Assembly: GCA_003224635.1 (NCBI GenBank)
Contig: QHZK01000009.1
Coordinates: 1 to 42,928 of the forward strand
DNA from: Acidobacteriota bacterium
Lineage (GTDB): Bacteria; Acidobacteriota; Terriglobia; UBA7540
Reading direction: 5' to 3'
DNA: 42,928 nt
Shown piece by piece: positions 8,404 through 16,162 of the stretch. Each line of letters starts with the position of its first letter. Within the stretch, counting starts at the first letter, position 1. The notes under the pieces are model-generated. The model was not told where the DNA came from, made no database searches, and worked only from the letters and a program-made list of their open reading frames with translations. Both the position numbers and the translations under genes were made by a program.

Positions 8404-9072
8404 TCAATCCGTTTTGGTGATACGAGCCGGAACCCCTACAGCGGTAACGCCAGGCGGGATATTACGGGTGACTACGGCGCCGGCACCGATAACGGCCAGG
8501 GCGCCGATTTCCATGCCATTGATCACGGTAGCGCCGGCCCCGATACAGGCGCCGTCCCCAATTCGGCACATTCCACACACGGTCACACCGGGATTCAGGC
8601 TGACATAATCGCCCACTTCGCAATCATGAGACACGGACGCCTTCACGTTGAGGATGCAATGACGCCCGATCCTCGCCCTCGATGTCACTATGGTTCCCGG
8701 TGCCAGCAGTGTGCCCTCTCCAATCTCTACCGCCTCTCCCACGAAAGCAGAGGGATGCAGAAGGGTCCAAGGCTTCACCTGGCCACCGCACAACGAAGTG
8801 ACACGCTCCACAATTCGCCGTCGGGCTGCGTTGTCACCTACAGCAGTCAGATACGTCAAGTCCATCAAGAAGTTGGTGGAATTGGAGGCCAATTCCGCCA
8901 GTGTGCCCAGCACCTCCAGGTTGCGATGCCGACCTTTTGGAACTGCGTCATCGACGAAGCCGAGGAACTGGCCGTCCCATCCATCCCTGAGAAGCTCCCG
9001 CATGTAGGCTTGGATTTCACTGCCGTGGCCACCGGCGCCTACTATCACAACCCGGGCTTTGCTGCTCTTCAA
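8404..9072 (-). CDS. NeuD/PglD-family sugar O- or N-acyltransferase
   Basis: 222 aa, starting at TTG 9072 behind GAGGAG. The N-terminal Rossmann-like part (VVIVGAGGHGSEIQAYM) binds the UDP-sugar. The C-terminal left-handed beta-helix is built of hexapeptide repeats (IGEGTLLAPGTIV, IGRHCILNVKASV, IGDGACIGAGATVI). It has the expected catalytic His in VSHDCEVGDY and ends with the usual GVPARI. Family members acetylate amino sugars (PglD on UDP-4-amino sugars) or sialic acid (NeuD). With the DegT aminotransferase and SDR enzyme just upstream in the same direction, an acylated 4-amino-sugar branch is a reasonable inference. Acyl donor and sugar cannot be read from sequence. Confidence 0.85.
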   Translation of the reverse strand: MKSSKARVVIVGAGGHGSEIQAYMRELLRDGWDGQFLGFVDDAVPKGRHRNLEVLGTLAELASNSTNFLMDLTYLTAVGDNAARRRIVERVTSLCGGQVKPWTLLHPSAFVGEAVEIGEGTLLAPGTIVTSRARIGRHCILNVKASVSHDCEVGDYVSLNPGVTVCGMCRIGDGACIGAGATVINGMEIGALAVIGAGAVVTRNIPPGVTAVGVPARITKTD

Positions 9073-9221
9073 CGGTAATTCGTCTCCTCAGTTTCGACCG
9101 GTTCGTCGGAGCACGTTGAAGGCCTCCATCAAATCAAAGATGCACCCTTATTTCAAGCACGATTCTTAGGCTGGAAGGATCGGTTCTGCCGATCATCGTG
9201 CCGACGCTAATGCGGCGGCAA

Positions 9222-10328
9222 TCAGTGCACTTGCCTTTCACCGGAGGCGGTAATAATAGGAATATGCCGCATCCACATCTGCGGTCGCCACCACGGCCGG
9301 TTCGCCTTGTACCAATCAACGGTTTGTCTTAACCCCTCTTCGAACGAGGTGCGCGCCTCCCAAGCGAGAAGTTTCTTCGCCTTCGCGGCGTCGCATGTAT
9401 GGCGGAGCACCTGACCCGGCCGGTCGCCGATGAATCGCAGAAGCTGCTCAGGGGGTTCCTCGCCTACGCACACCGAACGCCGTCCGAACCCTGATCGATC
9501 GCCTACCTCAACAAGGTCCTTGGTTTCTTCCGGTTGCATGATGCTGAGCACTGACTTCGCAACCTCAAGGATGCTCTTGTGCTGACCAGTGCCGAGATTG
9601 ATTGCTTCTCCCACGATCTTGTCCGCATCTACGTGCAGTACTGTATCCAGGGCTTCGCAATGGTCCGCGACAAACAACCAATCCCTTGCAGCGGAGCCAT
9701 CTCCATGAATGGTTAGCGGCTCCCCCAAGATACAGCTCGTGATAAAACGCGGTATGGCCTTTTCCAGGTGCTGATAGGGGCCAAAGTTATTAAACGGGCG
9801 GATGATCACCGCGGGAATGTGATACGTGGCCCAATAGGAATAAACGAGGCGATCGGCTCCGCACTTCGCAGAGGCATAGGGGCTCATGGGATTGAGACTA
9901 TGTTCCTCATTCATCTTTGCAGTTTGCGCGGTGCCGTAAACTTCGGACGTTGAGATATGAACGAAGCGCTCAACCTTGTTGCAGTGCTTCACAACAGCAT
10001 TGGCCACACTTTGAGTTCCCAAGACATCCGTGTCGAAAAACAGACGGTTGTCGAAAATCGACCTCGTCACATGGGATTCGGCAGCCATATGGACCACGCT
10101 ATCTGATTGCGAAACGAGCGTGTCCACCAGGTCGCTGTTGCGCACATCGCCATGCCAGAACTCATATCGGCTCGAACCGAAGGCGCCTTCAGGACTATTC
10201 TCCACGTTGCCCGCATACGTGAGGACATCGAGAACGATGATTCGGTAGTCCGGATACTTGTTGTACAAATAGCGAACAAAATTGGAGCCAATGAAACCTG
10301 CTCCCCCTGTCACTAAAATGGTTTTCAT
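9222..10328 (-). CDS. NAD-dependent extended SDR: nucleotide-sugar 4,6-dehydratase/epimerase (RmlB/GMD-like)
   Basis: 368 aa with the NAD-binding loop TGGAGFIGSN at residues 7-16, VVHMAAESHV, the active-site stretch STSEVYG (126-132), YASAK with Tyr151/Lys155, and RPFNNFGPYQ. RmlB dehydratases carry Thr-Asp-Glu where this protein has Thr-Ser-Glu, as in GDP-mannose 4,6-dehydratases. The call is therefore dehydratase-like rather than firmly RmlB. Overall length and the HGDGSAARDWLFVADH region fit dTDP-glucose dehydratases well. Its ATG overlaps the stop of the DegT aminotransferase by 4 nt, so the two are translationally coupled. Together they could make a 4-keto sugar and its aminated derivative. 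Confidence 0.85.
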   Translation of the reverse strand: MKTILVTGGAGFIGSNFVRYLYNKYPDYRIIVLDVLTYAGNVENSPEGAFGSSRYEFWHGDVRNSDLVDTLVSQSDSVVHMAAESHVTRSIFDNRLFFDTDVLGTQSVANAVVKHCNKVERFVHISTSEVYGTAQTAKMNEEHSLNPMSPYASAKCGADRLVYSYWATYHIPAVIIRPFNNFGPYQHLEKAIPRFITSCILGEPLTIHGDGSAARDWLFVADHCEALDTVLHVDADKIVGEAINLGTGQHKSILEVAKSVLSIMQPEETKDLVEVGDRSGFGRRSVCVGEEPPEQLLRFIGDRPGQVLRHTCDAAKAKKLLAWEARTSFEEGLRQTVDWYKANRPWWRPQMWMRHIPIITASGERQVH

Positions 10329-11542
10329 GCTTCGTCCCTACCCGGTTTACTCTGATTGCCGCAGTTGAGTACGGAGCCCAGATGACCTGCGCCGCCCTTA
10401 GCCGAGATCCTCATGCCGAACCTCCGCTCCGCTTCGCTTAACTGTTCCACAACATAGTCCATTTCCTGGTCGCTCATTGAAGTATAAAAAGGTAGGGTGA
10501 TCACTCTACGGGAGAACGCCTCTGTTTTCGGTAAGGGGCGGTCCGCGTACTTGCAAAAGTACTTCTGCTCATGAACGGGCGGAAAGAAGTAAGCCCGACT
10601 CTCGATGCCACGCTCCGCCAGGAACTGAATGATCTCGTTGCGCCTATCCGCGTTCGGGCCTGGGACCAGAACCGTGAAGTCTTTTACCGTGTGGACCACG
10701 CCAGACGGCCACACCAACACTCGCAATGATGTGTTTCGACGGATTTGATGCGCGTAACGGTGGGCTCTCTCCTGGCGGGTGGCCAGTATGTGATCGAGGC
10801 GCCGGAGGTTATGCAGGCCGATGATTGCATGAAACTCGCTCATCTTGCCGTTCAGTCCGGAATAATGCGCATCATAGTTCGCCCGGATGCCGTAGTTCCG
10901 CATGAGCCGGATACGTTCGGCGAGCTCCGGACGCCTGGTGGATACCAGGCCACCCTCGACACTCACTAGGACTTTGCTGACGGAAAGGGAGAATACCTCA
11001 GCGTCTCCGAAGGTCCCCACACGCCGCCCGTCAACCGACGACCCAAATGCCTGCGCGGCATCGAAGAAAAGAGATATGGGCCTACGGCGATTCCTGGATG
11101 CGGCACCCACGATGCCCTCAATCTCTGCGGTTCGCGCCGGAAGCCCGTACATGTGCACGCCGATGACGGCTGCGGTTTCCGGATGTTGATCCAGCAAATG
11201 CTCCAAGTCCTGGGGTGAGAGAGTGAGGTCGTCACCAACCTCAGCGAATACGGGCAGCCCGCCCGCGTAGAGCACCGCTTGCGCGGTGGCCGTGAAAGTG
11301 AAACTGGGCAGAATGACCTTCTCGCCAGGTGCGAACCCCACGCTGGAAAGCGCGAAGAGAAGGCCTACCGTGCCGGAGGACACGGCGACAGTCTCGCCAC
11401 CCAGGTAAGCGGCCGTCTCGGATTCGAACTGCTTTACGTATTTCCCGAAGTTGGTGATCTTCCCGTTTGCAAGGATCTCCTCGAACGGTGCTCGAACGTC
11501 TTCCAAAGTTGGCAGGTCCGGTCGAATGAGAGGAATATTCAT
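10325..11542 (-). CDS. DegT/DnrJ/EryC1/StrS-family sugar aminotransferase
   Basis: 405 aa, PLP-dependent. Visible landmarks are SSGTVGLLFAL (cofactor phosphate region, about 55-65), DAAQAFGS with Asp161/Gln164, and the Schiff-base lysine Lys190 in SLSVSKVLVSVEGG. FFPPVHEQKYF and LPKTEAFSRRVITLPFY are family hallmarks. Such enzymes aminate keto-sugar nucleotides using glutamate. The gene overlaps the next gene (SDR) by ATGA and is followed by a NeuD-like acyltransferase, together a classic amino-sugar cassette. The last 20-25 residues (GGAGHLGSVLNC and onward) look like a non-conserved tail. Confidence 0.9.
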   Translation of the reverse strand: MNIPLIRPDLPTLEDVRAPFEEILANGKITNFGKYVKQFESETAAYLGGETVAVSSGTVGLLFALSSVGFAPGEKVILPSFTFTATAQAVLYAGGLPVFAEVGDDLTLSPQDLEHLLDQHPETAAVIGVHMYGLPARTAEIEGIVGAASRNRRRPISLFFDAAQAFGSSVDGRRVGTFGDAEVFSLSVSKVLVSVEGGLVSTRRPELAERIRLMRNYGIRANYDAHYSGLNGKMSEFHAIIGLHNLRRLDHILATRQERAHRYAHQIRRNTSLRVLVWPSGVVHTVKDFTVLVPGPNADRRNEIIQFLAERGIESRAYFFPPVHEQKYFCKYADRPLPKTEAFSRRVITLPFYTSMSDQEMDYVVEQLSEAERRFGMRISAKGGAGHLGSVLNCGNQSKPGRDEA

Positions 11543-11736
11543 CGAGAAAAGCGCCTTGTTTCAGAATTAACAGGGAAGAACCGAATTGACGGCCCAGTCA
11601 ATACGCTCTCACGACATCAGTCCGACAGGTTCCATAGTGTTCCCAATGTCCAACTGTAAGTGATCTTTCCGAATGCTCTCGCCTCTCAGCTGGCAAGGCG
11701 AACTACGGAGTCGCTTGCCCATCCCCATGCGCATAG

Positions 11737-12534
11737 CTACTGCTTGCGCAGCACCACGGTGAGATTCAGGCCCAGCGGAGCGGGCGCGGCCTTTTCAATG
11801 ACGCGGGCGCATGGGACAACGTACTTGGAGAAAAAGCCATAAAGGCCGAAAAACGTCCTTCTAGCAGTTTCATCTTTCTGGTAATTGACTTTCCGGACCT
11901 TACTGAAGTAAAGAGACCCCAGGACGCCCAGAAAGTTGTTGTACGCCAGTTTTTCAATCTGGACGGGCAGGCCCCCCACCAGCACACGGATCATCTTCTT
12001 GTTATATCGCCGGCAATGTCCGATATTGCGGTCCAGTTGGGAGAAGAGAAACTGCAGCGCGGGCACAAGAATGATCACATTGCCGCCAGGCCGTGTCAAT
12101 GCCAGCATCTGTTCCAGAAACCGCCGGTCGTCCTCAATGTGCTCCATCACATGGACGGAATAGACCGAGTCGAAATGCTCGGCGTACGCTGGCAAGAGGG
12201 TGCCCGTCTCCACCGGCATTAGAGTCGTCCTGGGCAGGGTGCCCGCACACCTCTGGAGCAAGCCGAAAAAGTGGGGCGAAGGCTCAATGGCTACTAACTC
12301 CTCATGTCGTCCGGCTTCGGCAACGATCACGGTGATCCGACCCGCCCCCGCTCCCACTTCAAGGATCCTGCGGCCGAGATAGTGTTCGAACATTTCGACC
12401 TGCCACCGGTCAAGAGCGGGAGTCAACCCGATTGCGGCGTCGCTCCAATGGACCATTCCCAAGGCGTGGTCGTCGACCGAGGGCTGTGACAGCATATCCG
12501 ATTGAATATAGGGGAACTGTGGGTTCCAAAGCAA
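11737..12534 (-). CDS. Class I SAM-dependent methyltransferase
   Basis: 265 aa if started at TTG 12534, or 252 aa from ATG 12495; neither has a strong ribosome-binding site. The SAM motif ILEVGAGAGRITVI lies at about residues 57-70. It is followed by an acidic strand end (LVAIEPSPHF), then FDSVYSVHVMEHIEDD and LTRPGGNVIILVPAL. The C-terminal FSQLDRNIGHCRRYNKK is typical of methyltransferases found in polysaccharide loci. The acceptor is unknown; sugar O-methylation is inferred from context. It follows the polytopic membrane protein gene by about 40-80 nt and precedes a 194-nt gap before the aminotransferase gene. Confidence 0.85.
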   Translation of the reverse strand: MLWNPQFPYIQSDMLSQPSVDDHALGMVHWSDAAIGLTPALDRWQVEMFEHYLGRRILEVGAGAGRITVIVAEAGRHEELVAIEPSPHFFGLLQRCAGTLPRTTLMPVETGTLLPAYAEHFDSVYSVHVMEHIEDDRRFLEQMLALTRPGGNVIILVPALQFLFSQLDRNIGHCRRYNKKMIRVLVGGLPVQIEKLAYNNFLGVLGSLYFSKVRKVNYQKDETARRTFFGLYGFFSKYVVPCARVIEKAAPAPLGLNLTVVLRKQ

Positions 12535-12576
12535 GGGGTCGATGCGATTGGGGCTGGAAGCGACAACTATGGAACG

Positions 12577-13935
12577 TCAGCATTGCGTCATGTCGCAACG
12601 TCGCTGATCGAGCGACCAGCTCAGGAGCGCGTACATGGCAACGAAACAGATCATTCCCAGCAAATATCTTGGCTTCGGAACAACAATAAGACCAGCCAGC
12701 GAGCTTGTCAGGATGCCCGCTGCGAAGGCGCCATCAAACCAAAGTGTTTTCCTTTGTCTGACGATAATGTTGAGGGCCGGTAGCGCCACGACCAGAGTCA
12801 TGGCGGAGATCACAACGAGTTTCAAAGCGAGGTTCAAGAGCACGATCCACGGTTGGCGAATCAAGATTCTCCAGAATTCATGCTCGAGCACTGCCTCATA
12901 CTCAGGAGAACAGAAGGCTGCGTCGGGCCGTATGGACCTTACTTTCGCAACCGCAACCTCATCCAGGTACTTCGGGACTTCACTATTCGGCCAATACGCC
13001 AGCCCGATGTAAGCGGAATGCCAGAACACGTGCCTGTTCGTTAGTTCTTCGAAGGCGCCTGCGGAGGCTAAGAAAGCGTCTCTTCGCTTGATCTCCTGGC
13101 GCATGAGCAGTATCGGGAAGAGACTCGCGGCGGCAAGGAGAAGGAGTAGCATAACAGCTCGGGCCGCTCGATAAGAACCAAGGACCAGCAGGGTAAGTAA
13201 GGCCACGCAAGGGGGTCCAGCGGTACTGCGAACAACAACGCAACACCCTGCAGCAAGGGCAAACAGCACGCAGGCGAAGACGAGGCTTCGTCTGTCCTGA
13301 TGGATCGCGTATCCGACCAGCCAGGGCGAAGCGGCAATAACGGGGGCTGATTGAAAGACGTAAACGTCGCCCGCTAGCATCTGCAACGCCGCCAGCGCAA
13401 GGAATACCGCGGCGCCGATGAGGCGGGACCGCTTGCAGGCAAACATCCGGCAGTAACCGGCATAACCGATACCAATCCCCATGACGATGACTAGGCCGAG
13501 GGTAGCGTCAACGGCGGTTGCCAAAACGAGCCCAGTGTGGGCTGCCACTGCCGGCACCAGCCAATACAGCCCAGGGTCGTCGGAGAACGGGCCGAAACGG
13601 CGACCGTCGAAGGCCACCAGCGGCACCCCGGAACAATTCAGTCCTCGCAACGCCCGCCTCAGTTGTACGAAACGGGACGGCATCAGGGGAATATAAGTCA
13701 GGGCCTGGTCGCTAAGGAGTTTCGAGCCGTGATAGTCGTTGAAAAGCGCATCATGTTGATAGATATGCTCGGAGGGACGGCACTGATCGAGGTCATCCCT
13801 AGCAGCGGAAGAGTCCTTGACTGTCTGCGCCAAACCGGTAAGGGGTAGAAGCAACATGAAGAAGATGGCCGCGAGGAGGCCCCTCTCACGGCCGCGACGC
13901 AAGACTGAGAAACCGTTTCCAACCATCTCCAGCAA
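12577..13935 (-). CDS. Polytopic membrane protein of unknown function in the polysaccharide operon
   Basis: About 450 aa, starting at TTG 13935 or ATG 13926. A signal-like first helix (AAIFFMLLLPLTGLAQ) precedes a periplasmic loop of about 90 residues. After that come around nine hydrophobic helices, for example LVIVMGIGIGYAGYCRM, AAVFLALAALQMLAG, ARAVMLLLLLAAASLFPILL and LVVISAMTLVVALPAL, and a large loop with NRHVFWHSAYIGLAYWPN. The first loop contains GPFSDDPGLYWLVPAV, loosely like the acidic loop of GT-C glycosyltransferases, but I cannot place it in a family. It follows asnB by 27 nt in the same direction, suggesting co-transcription. Confidence 0.65.
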   Translation of the reverse strand: MLEMVGNGFSVLRRGRERGLLAAIFFMLLLPLTGLAQTVKDSSAARDDLDQCRPSEHIYQHDALFNDYHGSKLLSDQALTYIPLMPSRFVQLRRALRGLNCSGVPLVAFDGRRFGPFSDDPGLYWLVPAVAAHTGLVLATAVDATLGLVIVMGIGIGYAGYCRMFACKRSRLIGAAVFLALAALQMLAGDVYVFQSAPVIAASPWLVGYAIHQDRRSLVFACVLFALAAGCCVVVRSTAGPPCVALLTLLVLGSYRAARAVMLLLLLAAASLFPILLMRQEIKRRDAFLASAGAFEELTNRHVFWHSAYIGLAYWPNSEVPKYLDEVAVAKVRSIRPDAAFCSPEYEAVLEHEFWRILIRQPWIVLLNLALKLVVISAMTLVVALPALNIIVRQRKTLWFDGAFAAGILTSSLAGLIVVPKPRYLLGMICFVAMYALLSWSLDQRRCDMTQC

Positions 13936-13962
13936 TCTATCCAGCCCGTCGCGCAGGATCGC

Positions 13963-15948
13963 CTAGAAAACCGATGCGCTGCATGGCGCAGCTTCCAGGC
14001 TACCTCTAGCGGAATCAATGAAGGTCTTATGCCACAGTTCGAGTGTGAGCAAGGCCCAAAGGCGCATCGTGTGGTCACCTTCACCCCTGCGATCTTGCTC
14101 AACCATGGAGCGTACGACAGCGGGCTCGAAGTAGCCGCGCTGTCTCAGGGTCCTCTCCGACAGGAGATCATCCACCATGGCGTGCAAATCGCGGCGCAGC
14201 CAGGAGCGGATAGGAGCTCCAAAGGCCGCTTTTCGCCGCTGAACGATTTCGGGAGGAACCACGCCCTCGACGGCACGCCGGAAGATGTATTTTGATTTAA
14301 GCCCATGCAATTTCATTTGCGGAGGCATGCGCGACATGAAATCCACCACTTCGGAATCCAGAAAGGGCACACGAACCTCGACCGAAGCGGCCGAGCTGAG
14401 CTTGTCACAGTAGGTCAGGTTCAGCTCGGTCAAAAAGGTCTTCACGTCTACGTAGAGCATCCGGTCAAGGAAGTTTGCGTCCGGCACATCTCGAAAGTAC
14501 GCCAGGTGCCTGTCGCCCGCCAGCGCGCCGGGCAGGGCTTGGCGCAACTGGGGCGTATACATCGCGAACTCCTGATCGTCGGTGTAATACGATCGGTAAA
14601 AGATATAGCGGTGTTCCGGGTCGATGTCGACTCCGGCCAGCAGTTTGTCCCAGTAGCGATGGACGGCGAGAATCAGGCCCGGCCGGACTCCCGGTAGCCA
14701 CCGACTGATACCGGGCATGGCGCCCAAAGGGAAGCGGGCGAAAGCTTGACGCAGCGGTCTGGGGATTCGCTCGAGGATGCTGGCCAGACGGTGCGTCCAG
14801 TGAAGACGGTACCCTGCGAAAACCTCATCGGCGCCCTGACCGCTCAGCAGAACCTTGACTTCGGGACGCCCCTCCCGGCAAATCAAGTAGGTGCTGATGG
14901 CTGCCGGATCAGCCACGGGCTCGTCCAGATGCCATACGACCTTGGGCAGAAGATCCACAATGTCGGGGTTCACCTCAATTTCGTGGTGATTGGCTCCCAG
15001 CCGACGGGCGGCCAGGCGGGCAAATACTCGGTCCGCGTCAGACTGCTCGAGGAAGCCGTCCTCGGGACGATAGGCGATGGTATACGACTTAACCGGTTCG
15101 TTTGTGAGTTCGGCCGCGAGCGCCAGGATAGTGCTGGAGTCGAGCCCCCCACTCAAAAAGACCCCTACGGGGACGTCGCTGATTAAGTGCCTTTTCACGG
15201 CCCGGCGCAGAATTTCGAGCAGCTCAACGCTGAGATCCCTTTCGGCGCGCTTGCCATTTGCCGAGGCAGGAGGAAAGCGAAGATTCCAATAGCAGTGAAG
15301 GGAGTACTCACGCTGACTCCATTCCAAATAATGACCGGGAGGAAGCTTGTAGATTCCCTTGAAGAGAGTTTCCGGCCCAGGGACCCAGAGGAACGCCAGG
15401 TACCGATGAAGCGCGTTCAGGTCCACGTCGCGAGCGATCCCCGGCGCGAGCAGAATGGCCTTGATCTCCGAAGCATAAACAAGCCGATCGCCGGCCAGTG
15501 TGTAATAAACGGGTTTGATCCCAAACCGATCGCGGGCCAGCAGAAGCCTGGCCGGTTTTTTCCGCAAATCGACCAGCGCCAAACCGAACATCCCGTTGAG
15601 CCGCTCGAGCAACCGCACGCCCCATTCTTCGTAGCCGTGAATCAGAACCTCGGTGTCGGCCTGAGAACGGAAACTGTGACCTAGCTTTTGGAGCTCGGTG
15701 CGAATGGAGTGGAAGTTGTAAATCTCTCCGTTGTAGGTAATCCAAACGGTTTCGTCCTCATTACGCATCGGCATGTGACCGGCACTGGAAAGGTCGATGA
15801 TACTCAGCCGGCAGTTCCCGAGTCCGAACATCCTATCCGAGGTTACGAATACCCCCCGGTCATCGGGGCCCCGATGCGCCATCAGGCGCACCATTCGGTT
15901 CAGAAGTTCGGTGTCGGCAAATCCCGCCGTCCCACAGATTCCACACAT
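13963..15948 (-). CDS. asnB: AsnB-type glutamine amidotransferase (asparagine synthase family), first copy
   Basis: 661 aa from ATG 15948. The start is fixed because the glutaminase needs Cys as residue 2 (MCGICGTAGF); a longer in-frame extension to 16008 would bury it. The N-terminal Ntn-hydrolase domain has HRGPDDRG, RLSIIDLS and TYNGEIYN. The synthetase domain has the ATP-pyrophosphatase loop SGGLDSST (266-273), and later GQGADEVFAGY and VRVPFLD. The family moves ammonia from glutamine to a carboxylate. Copies in surface-polysaccharide loci, such as WbpS of Pseudomonas O-antigen, are thought to amidate uronic acids. A similar role is inferred here beside the heparinase-like gene. A second, divergent copy is at 30531-32468. 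Confidence 0.92.
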   Translation of the reverse strand: MCGICGTAGFADTELLNRMVRLMAHRGPDDRGVFVTSDRMFGLGNCRLSIIDLSSAGHMPMRNEDETVWITYNGEIYNFHSIRTELQKLGHSFRSQADTEVLIHGYEEWGVRLLERLNGMFGLALVDLRKKPARLLLARDRFGIKPVYYTLAGDRLVYASEIKAILLAPGIARDVDLNALHRYLAFLWVPGPETLFKGIYKLPPGHYLEWSQREYSLHCYWNLRFPPASANGKRAERDLSVELLEILRRAVKRHLISDVPVGVFLSGGLDSSTILALAAELTNEPVKSYTIAYRPEDGFLEQSDADRVFARLAARRLGANHHEIEVNPDIVDLLPKVVWHLDEPVADPAAISTYLICREGRPEVKVLLSGQGADEVFAGYRLHWTHRLASILERIPRPLRQAFARFPLGAMPGISRWLPGVRPGLILAVHRYWDKLLAGVDIDPEHRYIFYRSYYTDDQEFAMYTPQLRQALPGALAGDRHLAYFRDVPDANFLDRMLYVDVKTFLTELNLTYCDKLSSAASVEVRVPFLDSEVVDFMSRMPPQMKLHGLKSKYIFRRAVEGVVPPEIVQRRKAAFGAPIRSWLRRDLHAMVDDLLSERTLRQRGYFEPAVVRSMVEQDRRGEGDHTMRLWALLTLELWHKTFIDSARGSLEAAPCSASVF

Positions 15949-16016
15949 GCGCTGGTCAGCTCTCCCAAGACCTGCAGGTACGAGCCGGACGTCATAGACC
16001 CGGTCCAACTCGGCGA

Positions 16017-16140
16017 CTATCCGCTCGGCTCGCTCGTAAGCAAGAGGTCGGAAAGATGGTCGGCCACGACTCGATTGGTCTCTTCTGACATCGAGCGGTC
16101 AGAAGGCCGGAGCCCGCTTCCACGTGGGCGACGGGGGGAT
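16017..16140 (-). pseudogene. wecB: Fragment of UDP-GlcNAc 2-epimerase (WecB family)
   Basis: Between asnB and the oxidoreductase gene the minus strand reads PVAHVEAG in one frame. It continues in another as LRPSDRSMSEETNRVVADH then LSDLLLTSEPSG, followed by TAG. This matches the WecB core (HVEAGLRS-D---PEE-NR---DH-SDLL---EPSG) almost residue for residue. One C is missing near 16112-16116, which causes the frame change. Only about 40 of about 370 residues remain and both ends are abrupt. It is a relic of an epimerase that makes UDP-ManNAc-type sugars, the usual substrate of WecG/TagA enzymes, one of which survives at 33922-34710. Confidence 0.75.
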
Positions 16141-16162
16141 GACCCGTTTCGGCTGTCTCACT

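Noticed and set aside
9178..9194. GATCGG-5 nt-CCGATC hairpin as a terminator after the SDR gene
   Set aside because: Short stem and no T-tract; could be chance.
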